DNA of 21,329 nucleotides from Pseudomonadota bacterium (GCA_009928265.1 RFPR01000016.1:1-21329), one strand, 5' to 3'. Counted from the stretch's first letter, positions 7,192-13,697 are shown. The notes: generated by a model not told the origin, from the sequence alone. Translations and numbers: made by a program.

Positions 7192-7674
7192 ATGAGGACT
7201 ACAGTCTACTTATTATCAATCCTGCTTTGCGCTATTCCCTTCTCGTCATATGGTTCAGAGGTAATAGTTAAAAAAAGCGAAGAAATCTCATCGGGGTCGC
7301 GAAAAATCGAAAAGGTCTTTTTTAGAGGTAAAGAGGCTGTTTGTGCCCATACCACATTTGAACGTATTGATGGATTTAAGCACCCTAATCCAATCAAAGA
7401 GACTTGGTGTGTATTTGTAGATGGTTACCCGATTTTCCAAGAGTTTATCTTTGCTAAGTCCAAAAATATTTTTATTTCGGAACTGAAAAGAAATTATTCT
7501 GTTTCTCTAGTAGATGCTAAAGGTCGTGGCCAAACTGATAAGCTCTTAATTTTTAAAAGGACCAATTCGAGTAATACCTTATTGGAAGCATTTCATGTTT
7601 TACCGACGGGTGCTTTGATACCATTTACAAATCAGGAACTAAACGTCCAGAAAGCTAAAGAATCATACGAGTAA
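7192..7674 (+). CDS. Unknown exported protein (cassette gene 2)
   Basis: This 160-residue protein is not recognised. The N-terminus MRTTVYLLSILLCAIPFSSYGS is a clear signal peptide with likely cleavage after SYG or nearby, so the product is periplasmic or secreted. The mature part (about 138 residues) looks beta-rich, with short alternating hydrophobic strands (VCAHTTF, TWCVFVDGYPIFQEFIF, DKLLIFKRTNSSN, EAFHVLPTGALIPF) and two cysteines in VCAHTT and TWCVF that could form a disulfide. The gene is very AT-rich (15 G/C of 60 bases at 7441-7500), unlike the flanking chromosome, pointing to recent acquisition. The ATG starts 10 bp after the R' of attC site 1, with no ribosome-binding site visible. 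Confidence 0.7.
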   Translation: MRTTVYLLSILLCAIPFSSYGSEVIVKKSEEISSGSRKIEKVFFRGKEAVCAHTTFERIDGFKHPNPIKETWCVFVDGYPIFQEFIFAKSKNIFISELKRNYSVSLVDAKGRGQTDKLLIFKRTNSSNTLLEAFHVLPTGALIPFTNQELNVQKAKESYE

Positions 7675-7677
7675 AAA

Positions 7678-7732
7678 GCCAACAAGACGCTGCACTCAAA
7701 ACCCGCCCTTCAAGTGAGCTTAGACGTTCGGT
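7678..7732 (+). other. attC recombination site 2
   Basis: This 55-bp site has the standard layout: R'' GCCAAC (7678-7683), spacer AAGAC, L'' GCT-G-CAC (7689-7695), loop, L' GTGAGC (7714-7719), spacer, R' GTTCGGT (7726-7732). GCT and CAC pair exactly with GTGAGC, leaving G7692 unpaired; an extrahelical G here is the hallmark that sets strand choice by integron integrase. It starts 3 bp after the stop of cassette gene 2 and ends 20 bp before the first VOC gene. R' has one mismatch to GTTRRRY. Confidence 0.8.
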
Positions 7733-7752
7733 AAACACGTATATCTCTCGCC

Positions 7753-8124
7753 ATGACCACCGTTAAACGAATCAGCCCCATGCTTGCGGTCGCTGATATG
7801 CAGGAGACCGTTGCATTCTACCGTGACGTTTTGCTCTTCGAGACCGAGATTCAGTCACCAGAGTATTCGGTCCTCTCCCGCGATGGTGCGACTATTCACC
7901 TAATGAAGGCCGCTGACGAGAGTGTGATGGCCTGCGTGCGAGGGCACACAGAAATATACATTGAGGTTGATGACATCTCTGCACTTTGGACGCACGTCGA
8001 GCCAATGAAGGACCGATACAAGATCCGCGGACTCGTTGATCAGCCATATGGAATGACGGAATTCCATATTGGAGATCCCAATGAATGCTTGGTTTTCGTT
8101 GGCCAAGAAACAAAACAAAAATAA
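7753..8124 (+). CDS. VOC family protein (glyoxalase/bleomycin-resistance fold), cassette gene 3
   Basis: This 123-residue protein has the paired beta-alpha-beta-beta-beta modules of the vicinal oxygen chelate fold: ISPMLAVADMQETVAFYRDVLLFE opens the first, TIHLMK carries a likely metal ligand H49, and TEIYIEVDDISALWTHV opens the second. The end, YGMTEFHIGDPNECLVFVGQE, is the standard C-terminal strand pair with E119 as likely ligand. Family members include glyoxalases, dioxygenases and drug-binding proteins, so the substrate is open, and a resistance role should not be assumed. Single-domain VOC proteins are frequent cassette passengers in environmental integrons. Its end shares the YGM..F.I.DP and GQE pattern with the next gene. 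Confidence 0.85.
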   Translation: MTTVKRISPMLAVADMQETVAFYRDVLLFETEIQSPEYSVLSRDGATIHLMKAADESVMACVRGHTEIYIEVDDISALWTHVEPMKDRYKIRGLVDQPYGMTEFHIGDPNECLVFVGQETKQK

Positions 8125-8238
8125 GCCGAATAGACCGATGCAATTAACTCCCATTCCCTCGGCTCTTTTTTCACAGATCCTGTGGACGCGGGATCTGTGA
8201 CAAAATCAAATGGCATCAGGACATCGGGGACATTAACC
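8125..8238 (+). other. Degenerate long attC-like element between the two VOC genes
   Basis: GCCGAAT (8125-8131) starts right after the VOC stop and aligns with the R'' of site 2. CCGATG (8135-8140) pairs perfectly with CATCGG (8222-8227) as L''/L', and ATTAACC (8232-8238) sits where R' should be. Both core triplets differ from standard (AAT for AAC, ATT for GTT) yet still pair with each other. The interior contains a perfect 10-bp stem, TCACAGATCC (8171-8180) with GGATCTGTGA (8191-8200), giving a VCR-like length of 114 bp. Alternatively AGCCGA and TCGGCT followed by TTTTTT (8124-8171) could be a weak terminator. Read as a decayed site; likely not recombinogenic. Confidence 0.4.
8171..8200. 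repeat. Perfect 10-bp inverted repeat (hairpin)
   Basis: TCACAGATCC and GGATCTGTGA are exact reverse complements separated by a 10-nt loop. It lies in the gap between the VOC genes, inside the degenerate attC-like element. A T-run precedes rather than follows it on the plus strand, so it does not read as a plus-strand terminator. Confidence 0.7.
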
Positions 8239-8244
8239 TTTAAA

Positions 8245-8607
8245 ATGAAAACATTCGGAGCTGCCACCACTTTCCACGTCTCAAATTTGGATACATCACT
8301 CCTGTTTTATACGAGTAAACTTGGTTTCACTGAGCTTTTTCGATTTGGTGACTACGCTGGAGTCGAATATGGAGACATCCAGATCCATCTTTCAGGTCCT
8401 GGCGCCACCAACAAGAGACAAATTGGACAAGGCGGAATCTATATTTTTTGCGATACCGTAGATTCCTATTTTTCGGAAGTATCTTCTAAGGGAGCATCAG
8501 TTCAATACGCTCCAAAGGATTACGAATATGGAATGCGAGATTTTGTTATAGAAGATCCAGATGGCAACCTCATTGGAATTGGCCAAGAAATTAAGAATTC
8601 AGGCTAA
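8245..8607 (+). CDS. VOC family protein (glyoxalase/bleomycin-resistance fold), cassette gene 4
   Basis: This 120-residue VOC-fold protein begins at the ATG 8245. A GTG at 8182 in the same frame would add 21 residues from inside the palindrome that do not fit the family, so it was rejected. The first module is TTFHVSNLDTSLLFYTSKLGFTELFRFGDYAGVEYGDIQIHLSG with H48 as likely metal ligand; the second, GIYIFCDTVDSYFSEVSSKG through YGMRDFVIEDPDGNLIGIGQE, gives E115. The DPDGN turn is characteristic. Identity to the preceding VOC protein is low except near the C-terminus, and codon usage is more AT-rich, so the two look like independent acquisitions rather than a recent duplication. The stop codon lies inside the R'' of attC site 3. 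Confidence 0.85.
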   Translation: MKTFGAATTFHVSNLDTSLLFYTSKLGFTELFRFGDYAGVEYGDIQIHLSGPGATNKRQIGQGGIYIFCDTVDSYFSEVSSKGASVQYAPKDYEYGMRDFVIEDPDGNLIGIGQEIKNSG

Positions 8608-8728
8608 CAAGACGCTGCAGCTACCCCCTAGAAGCTAGGGGTTATCTTTACATTCGACCGTTCCTTCCCTTTTCCACCCTCCTTATGAGTTGCAGGCCTG
8701 ATCGGGGCAGCTGAGCTTTGCGTTAGAC
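8602..8728 (+). other. attC recombination site 3 (long, 127 bp)
   Basis: R'' GGCTAAC (8602-8608) overlaps the VOC stop codon. The spacer AAGAC and the following GCTGCA are identical to site 2. L'' GCT-G-CAGCT (8614-8622) pairs exactly with L' AGCTGAGC (8709-8716), leaving G8617 extrahelical. R' GTTAGAC (8722-8728) is a perfect GTTRRRY. The interior carries a second hairpin (ACCCC-CTAG with CTAGGGGT near 8623-8642, one bulged C), making it a long VCR-style site. This is the clearest attC in the window and marks the right end of the recognisable array. Confidence 0.85.
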
Positions 8729-8758
8729 AGAGTTATCTTTTGCTATATGGCGCTGGCA

Positions 8759-8841
8759 TTTTGAGGAGATAGCTAGGCGACCAAGCGTCAGCCGTAGCAT
8801 GACCTACGGCAAGCGCAGGCCAACGACGCCAGAACTCAAAA
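8759..8841. repeat. Large imperfect palindrome downstream of the U32 gene
   Basis: Nested complementary blocks make one long hairpin: TTTTGAG (8759-8765) with CTCAAAA (8835-8841), GGCG with CGCC, GCG with CGC, and a core GCCGTAG (8791-8797) with CTACGGC (8804-8810) around loop CATGAC. It begins 30 bp after the last attC site and ends 3 bp from the U32 stop codon. It could terminate the ten-gene minus-strand operon, but neither side has a U-run. It could also be a mobile palindrome or an ORF-less cassette remnant. Confidence 0.5.
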
Positions 8842-8844
8842 GAC

Positions 8845-11277
8845 CTAGCCCCTTGCTTCAAGGGTGCCTTGGGTCACTCCTAGCTGCGCCCTCGCTCTAA
8901 GCGAACGCCACAGATCGGACCCCTCGGTCTCGCCTTTGAGGAGATTCTGGTAGGCGCTCAGTATCGCGGAAGTCTGCTCGGCATTCTCCTCAAGCAATTC
9001 GATACGGAAGTTGCGTAGGCCTGCTGCGCGGAGTTCCTTAAAGTATCCTGCGCCGGTCTGGGCCACGGCGTTGAAGAGGGTATTCCTGCAGCCGACATCG
9101 GCGCGGAGCGGATGCTTCATCCCGACACGGTCGCGGAGGTGGACCCGGTGCGTTTCGCAGGGACGCCCGCAGTCGGTATGGTCCTTCCCCTCGGAAAGGA
9201 AGGCGGCAAAGACGCAGTGCTCCATGTGAAACATCGGCATGTGCTGATGCAGCGTCAGCTCAAACCACTCGGGAGGTGCCTCGTTTAAGAGATCAAGAAC
9301 CTGGCCGATGTTGAGGTCGTAACTGACAGTGATGCGATCAAGGCCACGAGCCCCATTTTTTGACATAAAGAATTGTGCCGAGAGGGGATTGGCGACATTG
9401 AGCGAAAAGTCTCCGACCGTCTTCAGGCCTGACTCACGAAAATACTCGATCGCACCGAGATTTCGGATCAGCACGCCGTCGGGTGCGGCATTCTTGATAA
9501 GCTTGAAGAATCCCTCCTCGGTAGCCTTCTGGATCCGGGGAGTTGCGAGCAGGATCCGAGAATTTCCTCTCTCCCTAACCAACGCCACCGCCTCCTTGTA
9601 ACGGCGGATATCCTCGAAGTCGGCATAAACCTCACCGATCCCTTCGCCCAGAACGGATTCCAATTGCTCCATCGAGCGGCAAAGCACCCGGAGCATCGGA
9701 TCTTGGTTCGATGTTGCGTCATGATCAGGTTCGCTACGACGAAACAACTCCCTCCAGCTTCCCGGCAGTTCGGGACGAGGTAGGGATGTGGCCACAGTCA
9801 GTTTTTCCAGCAGATCGCGGCGCATCCGGTTGATCTCGCCGAGCGGAAGGATGACCTCACCTTCCAGTTCGAGGGTGAGTCCTCGGAGTTCGAAACCGCT
9901 CTCGGCTGTTTTCTCAAGTTGAGCCCGGAGTCTTTCCTCGGTGAGGGGTGCTTTCAGCGCTTGATCAAGAGGTATCGCAGAGCGGATCTCGATCACCCCC
10001 GATTTCATGACAAGCGGCTCACCGACACGGCCCGATAGGGTGACATCGAAGGGAGTTCTGCTGCGGGCCTCGATGCGTCCGCTCCATGACTGACGCAGAC
10101 GGCGGTCGAGCTCCGGATCGTTGGTTTTCCAGACACGGTCGCCAGGCTTCAGGCGACTGGTATCGAGGTGTCCGTGGCGGAAATAATGTCGATTCCCACG
10201 GATCTCGTAGACCCGGCCACCCTGCTCCTGATCGGTATCGGCCCCCGTGTCGAACACGATCCCGTCGCCGGGCTTTAGGGGGGACTGTGTGTCAAAAGCC
10301 ACGAAGTCGGGACCGACAACGGAGATAATCCCCAGAAAAGCCCCCCGCTTCTTCCCGAAACGGGCATGGACTAACTCCTGATGGTTCACCCCGTGCATCC
10401 AGCCGGAGTAGAGCCCCCGGGAGAACGTCATCTCGAGCTGGTAACGATCATCAGGTCCCGCTTCGCGGGCCTGCCCGGAGAGCGCCGCATCGATCGCCTT
10501 CCTGTAGACCTGACAGACGGCCGCGACATACTCGGGCGCCTTCAGACGCCCCTCGATCTTGAAACTCTCCACTCCCGCCTCGATCAGCGTGGGGATATCG
10601 TTCACCGCCGCCAGATCCTGAGGGGAGAGCAGGTAGCGCTTGTCACCGAGATCGCGGAGAGCCCCGTCGACGACCAACTCGTAGGGCATACGGCAGGCCT
10701 GCGCGCATTCGCCGCGGTTAGCACTTCGCTGCCCCAGAGACTCGCTGGTGAGGCACTGACCGGAGTAGGCGACGCAGAGTGCCCCGTGGACGAAAACTTC
10801 GAGCGGCATCCGATCCGTGTCGAAACGCTTGAGTTCCCGCAAGGAGAGTTCGCGCGCCAGCACCGAACGGGTGATCCCGAGTCCGCGTGCCACCTCAACC
10901 CCCTGCGGTGAGGTGAGGGTCATCTGGGTCGAGGCATGAATCGCGAGTTCCGGAACAATCGCTGCGGCCAAACGAACGATCCCGATGTCCTGGATGATCA
11001 GGGCATCGACCCCCGAGCGATTGAGCAGGCAGAGGTAGTCGGCTGCGTCATCGAGCTCCCCGGTGAAAACCAGGGTATTCATCGTGACGTATGCCTTCAC
11101 CCCATGGCGGTGGCAGAAGGCAACGACCTCGGGAAGCTCCTCCTCGGTGAAGTTGTCGGCACGAAGGCGCGCATTGAAGCGCGGCAGGCCAAAGAAAACG
11201 GCATCGGCCCCGTTGGCCACCGCGGCCTTCAGACATTCCCATCCCCCGGCCGGAGCAAGCAATTCGGGACGATTCAT
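8845..11277 (-). CDS. U32 peptidase-family protein (RlhA/YdcP-like, U32 plus C-terminal domains)
   Basis: This 810-residue protein opens with the U32 barrel (ELLAPAGGWECLKAAVANGADAVFFG) and carries the family signature EVFVHGALCVAYSGQC (160-175), then SESLGQRSANRGECAQAC. Cysteines C168, C175, C191 and C195 fit the Fe-S-type cluster of RlhA and TrhP, which hydroxylate 23S rRNA and tRNA in E. coli rather than acting as proteases. The middle holds a DUF3656-like region (EMTFSRGLYSGWM... and two similar beta modules). A C-terminal segment from about 686 (EHCVFAAFLSEGKDHTDCGRPCE) has four further cysteines. The longer U32+DUF3656 layout most resembles RlhA. A good Shine-Dalgarno (GGGAGG) sits within the end of thiS, 2 bp separating the genes. 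It is the last gene of the operon. Confidence 0.85.
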   Translation of the reverse strand: MNRPELLAPAGGWECLKAAVANGADAVFFGLPRFNARLRADNFTEEELPEVVAFCHRHGVKAYVTMNTLVFTGELDDAADYLCLLNRSGVDALIIQDIGIVRLAAAIVPELAIHASTQMTLTSPQGVEVARGLGITRSVLARELSLRELKRFDTDRMPLEVFVHGALCVAYSGQCLTSESLGQRSANRGECAQACRMPYELVVDGALRDLGDKRYLLSPQDLAAVNDIPTLIEAGVESFKIEGRLKAPEYVAAVCQVYRKAIDAALSGQAREAGPDDRYQLEMTFSRGLYSGWMHGVNHQELVHARFGKKRGAFLGIISVVGPDFVAFDTQSPLKPGDGIVFDTGADTDQEQGGRVYEIRGNRHYFRHGHLDTSRLKPGDRVWKTNDPELDRRLRQSWSGRIEARSRTPFDVTLSGRVGEPLVMKSGVIEIRSAIPLDQALKAPLTEERLRAQLEKTAESGFELRGLTLELEGEVILPLGEINRMRRDLLEKLTVATSLPRPELPGSWRELFRRSEPDHDATSNQDPMLRVLCRSMEQLESVLGEGIGEVYADFEDIRRYKEAVALVRERGNSRILLATPRIQKATEEGFFKLIKNAAPDGVLIRNLGAIEYFRESGLKTVGDFSLNVANPLSAQFFMSKNGARGLDRITVSYDLNIGQVLDLLNEAPPEWFELTLHQHMPMFHMEHCVFAAFLSEGKDHTDCGRPCETHRVHLRDRVGMKHPLRADVGCRNTLFNAVAQTGAGYFKELRAAGLRNFRIELLEENAEQTSAILSAYQNLLKGETEGSDLWRSLRARAQLGVTQGTLEARG

Positions 11278-11279
11278 GC

Positions 11280-11480
11280 TCAGCCTCCCGCGGCGACCTT
11301 CATGAGTTCCAAGCGATCGCCGTCACTGAGAGTTACCAATTTCCACTCGGAGCGGTGGAGGGCTTTGCCGTTGTGCTCCACGAGCATCAGCGGCGCCGGA
11401 AGGGAAAGTTCGGCAAGGAGTTCCTCGATGCCAACCGAGACGATCTCCTTGGTTTCGCTATTGATCGTCAGGAGAGGCAT
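11280..11480 (-). CDS. thiS: Thiamine biosynthesis sulfur carrier ThiS
   Basis: ThiS is a small ubiquitin-fold protein whose C-terminal Gly-Gly is adenylated and thiocarboxylated to deliver sulfur to the thiazole ring of thiamine. The 66-residue product ends in VAAGG, with the typical start MPLLTINSETKEI, a middle LLAELSLPAPLMLVEHNGKALHRSEW and DGDRLELMKVAAGG. Length and ends are standard. It follows thiH by 30 bp and precedes the U32 gene by 2 bp. ThiG, ThiF and ThiE are not in this window. No clear ribosome-binding site precedes the ATG. Confidence 0.9.
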   Translation of the reverse strand: MPLLTINSETKEIVSVGIEELLAELSLPAPLMLVEHNGKALHRSEWKLVTLSDGDRLELMKVAAGG

Positions 11481-11488
11481 AGACTTAA

Positions 11489-11574
11489 AAGATGAAGGTT
11501 GAGGGATGAATTATGAAGCCGATACAGGAGAAGCTGATTCCGACTTTTCATCCTTCATCCCTCTGAATTCATCC
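11489..11574. repeat. Inverted pair of heptad repeat arrays at the thiH 3' end
   Basis: The left arm (11489-11516) reads as four 7-mers, AAGATGA, AGGTTGA, GGGATGA, ATTATGA. The right arm (11547-11574) reads TTCATCC, TTCATCC, CTCTGAA, TTCATCC, the same motif inverted. The arms match as reverse complements at about 21 of 27 positions, with a 10-bp perfect block GAGGGATGAA. The pair can fold into a hairpin between thiH and thiS; its right arm lies within the thiH reading frame. Confidence 0.75.
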
Positions 11575-12689
11575 TTTCCTAAAATCGCGCTGTCCCAGTC
11601 TTTCCACACAGGTTCCAAACCACGTGAAGAAAGCATGGCGGCGACTTCGCCTGGAGTCCGGTCGTCGCTGATCGCGAATTGCTCGGTGGCCGATGAGCCA
11701 GAACAGGAGCTCTCGACCTTCTTCCCCTTCACCGTGTGGTGGAGTTGGTCACTTCCCTGCCCCGTGTAGCCACCCGGTTCGGTATGACTGCCCGCGCTCA
11801 TCATGGTAACGCCAAGCGGCGCAAGGGCGTCGCGGAGCTGGGCGGGTTCGCGGGTGCTGAGCACGATGCCCACCTGCGGAAACGTAAGCCTGAGCGCACA
11901 AAGCAGCTGGGTGAAATCACGATCTTCGAATGGAAAGCGCGGCTGGAACTCCCCGGCGGCAGGGCGTAGTCGCGGCATGCTCACCGTGAGTTGGGAAGTC
12001 CAGCTGACACGCTGGAGATGAAACAAATGGGCGGCCAGCGCGGTCGCCTCACCTTTCCAATCGGAGAGTCCAAAAAGCACGCCGATTCCAATCCGGCGGA
12101 ATCCGGCCTCATGGGCGCGTTCAGGGGTGTCGAGGCGCCAGTCGAAATCCTTCTTTGGACCAGCCAGATGAAGTTCCCGATAAGCATCCCGATCATAAGT
12201 TTCCTGATAGACCACAAGCCCCTCAGCCCCGGCGGCGACGAACGGGATGTAGTCGGCGGTCTCCATGGGGGCCACCTCGAGCGAAAGACTCGGGATCTCC
12301 CGGTGCAGTCGCTCGATGCAGCGCTTGAGATACTCTCCCGAGACGAATTTGGGATGTTCCCCCGCCACGAGCAGGATGTTACGGAATCCCTCAGTGGCAA
12401 GATGCCGTGCCTCGGCCGCAACCTGCTCGATCTCAAGGGTGACACGGAGGATCGCCTCGTTTTCACGAGAGAATCCGCAGTAGGCGCAGGAGTTCACGCA
12501 CTCGTTGGAGAGATAGAGAGGGGCAAACAGACGCATCGTGCGTCCAAAGTGGCGTCGGGTCAGTGCTGCGGAACGACGTGCCATCTCCTCAAGCGCCCCA
12601 TCGCTGCAGGGCTCCAGCAGTAGACGAAAGGCCGCAAGCTCCGCCGAAGGAGAAGCAAGAGTGCCGTCGAAGATCTTCGAAAAACTCAT
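11511..12689 (-). CDS. thiH: 2-iminoacetate synthase ThiH (tyrosine lyase)
   Basis: ThiH is a radical-SAM enzyme that cleaves tyrosine to dehydroglycine for the thiamine thiazole in many bacteria. The 392-residue protein has the cluster-binding C64-x3-C68-x2-C71 (CVNSCAYCGFSRE), preceded by LFAPLYLSNE, and then the SAM-barrel elements LLVAGEHPK, LEVAPMETADY, VYQETYDRDAYRELH and GVLFGLSDWKGE. The canonical end is about residue 370 (WKDWDSAIL). A further 22 residues are encoded largely by the heptad repeat array and have no family counterpart. It is adjacent to thiS with a 30-bp gap and downstream of GT9. No thiG in the window, so the thiazole synthase must be elsewhere. Confidence 0.95.
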   Translation of the reverse strand: MSFSKIFDGTLASPSAELAAFRLLLEPCSDGALEEMARRSAALTRRHFGRTMRLFAPLYLSNECVNSCAYCGFSRENEAILRVTLEIEQVAAEARHLATEGFRNILLVAGEHPKFVSGEYLKRCIERLHREIPSLSLEVAPMETADYIPFVAAGAEGLVVYQETYDRDAYRELHLAGPKKDFDWRLDTPERAHEAGFRRIGIGVLFGLSDWKGEATALAAHLFHLQRVSWTSQLTVSMPRLRPAAGEFQPRFPFEDRDFTQLLCALRLTFPQVGIVLSTREPAQLRDALAPLGVTMMSAGSHTEPGGYTGQGSDQLHHTVKGKKVESSCSGSSATEQFAISDDRTPGEVAAMLSSRGLEPVWKDWDSAILGKDEFRGMKDEKSESASPVSAS

Positions 12690-12719
12690 CGCGATTCAGT
12701 CTAGCTTAACTGGCAACCT

Positions 12720-13697
12720 TCACCGGGAAATCCCGCTCGTCGCAAGTCGACCCAGTTCCTCCATCTCTTCTTCCGTCGGGATGCGTCCCTCAGGGCGCCA
12801 AGAATCGTACAACCCGGCAACCGCAGTGACGCAGCCGTTTTTCCAGACCATCGACTCGGGGAAGCATGGCCCTACCTTGAGGGGATCGCTCCAGAGATGA
12901 ATCGCCAGCGTTCGACTGGGCTGTAGCGCGGCTGCAAGGTGCATCGGCCCGCTGTCGGTGCTCACTGTGTAGGAAGCCGCCCTGAGGATCGCGATGAGGC
13001 CGGTGAGATCGGTGCGATTGGTCCAGTCCTCGGCATTGGCCGGGAGATTTTCCAAGGAAGCACCTCTGCCTACCACGACGACCCTGACTGATCCTGCTCC
13101 CCTGATGAAGGCCCGCACCATCACCGGAGTGAGACTCTTCCCCTCACCCCGCGAGTACGGGTGCAGGACAACAAAGGGGGTGTCGGTGGAAAATCCTGCG
13201 GGAAGTTTCCCCTCGGGAAGCGGGAACTCGGGATGATCCGGTCGGGGAATCCCGAGCAGGTCCAGCACGGCGAGGTATCGCCGTACAGCGTGGTCATCTC
13301 GGGAAATAGCGGCTTTCCTTCCGATCAGAAGACGCGCCCCCTCCCGGGCATCAGAAAGACCGATGACTTCTCCTGCGCCGGAGATTCGTGAAAAGAGGGC
13401 GCTACGCAGCAATCCCTGCAGATCGATAGCCAGATCGGGCTTCCAATCCCGCAGGGTGCGGAGCCATGCCAGCGAAAGCAACCAACCGGAAGGACCACGG
13501 AATTTCTCCCGGGGAAAGAGAATGGTGCCCGAAACACCGGGGTGACCCTCCACCAGCGAGCGCCAGACCGGCTGGATCAGCCAGCGAATCTCAGCTTGCG
13601 GCCAATGGGCATGAATCGCGGAAACGACCGGCAAGGCATGGATGACATCCCCCATGGAGCTCGGCTTCACCAGCAGGATACGGCGCGGCGTTTTCAT
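12720..13697 (-). CDS. Glycosyltransferase family 9 (LPS heptosyltransferase-like)
   Basis: This 325-residue protein matches the GT9 family, which transfers ADP-heptose to lipid A/core in the inner membrane cytosolic face. The start ILLVKPSSMGDVIHALPVVSAI contains the SxGDxIxxLP acceptor-side motif, and VSTDSGPMHLAAAL is the C-terminal D-x-G-P-x-H-x-A-A donor-site motif. HPYSRGEGKSL is the middle phosphate/sugar contact region. Which heptosyltransferase (WaaC, WaaF or another) is not decidable. Its start overlaps the preceding phosphoesterase gene by ATGA, implying coupling; 30 bp separate it from thiH. It supports an outer-membrane, LPS-bearing cell. Confidence 0.85.
   Translation of the reverse strand: MKTPRRILLVKPSSMGDVIHALPVVSAIHAHWPQAEIRWLIQPVWRSLVEGHPGVSGTILFPREKFRGPSGWLLSLAWLRTLRDWKPDLAIDLQGLLRSALFSRISGAGEVIGLSDAREGARLLIGRKAAISRDDHAVRRYLAVLDLLGIPRPDHPEFPLPEGKLPAGFSTDTPFVVLHPYSRGEGKSLTPVMVRAFIRGAGSVRVVVVGRGASLENLPANAEDWTNRTDLTGLIAILRAASYTVSTDSGPMHLAAALQPSRTLAIHLWSDPLKVGPCFPESMVWKNGCVTAVAGLYDSWRPEGRIPTEEEMEELGRLATSGISR

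Larger units (their letters stand above)
6453..8728 (+). mobile_element. Integron gene-cassette array without visible integrase (CALIN-like)
   Basis: Four plus-strand genes are followed by attC-type sites at 7123-7181, 7678-7732 and 8602-8728, and by a degraded one at 8125-8238. All genes and sites point the same way, as in cassette arrays, where each ORF precedes its attC. Cassette boundaries would be about 6454-7175 (membrane protein), 7176-7726 (exported protein) and 7727-8722 (two VOC genes). The block is much poorer in GC than its flanks: 15 of 60 bases at 7441-7500 against 32 of 60 at 5041-5100. It lies between the convergent 3' ends of phoH and the U32 gene. No tyrosine recombinase of IntI type is in the window, so it is a CALIN or the distal part of an integron. 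Firmest evidence: the sites at 7678 and 8602 share the AACAAGACGCTGCA core and the extrahelical G. Confidence 0.75.

Noticed and set aside
8182..8244. GTG start giving a longer second VOC protein
   Set aside because: The extra 21 residues come from the loop and right arm of a perfect hairpin and precede a standard ATG at 8245, where the VOC fold begins.
7753..8607. Calling the VOC genes bleomycin or fosfomycin resistance
   Set aside because: The fold is shared by glyoxalases, dioxygenases and resistance proteins; the specific resistance signatures are not evident, so only the fold is claimed.
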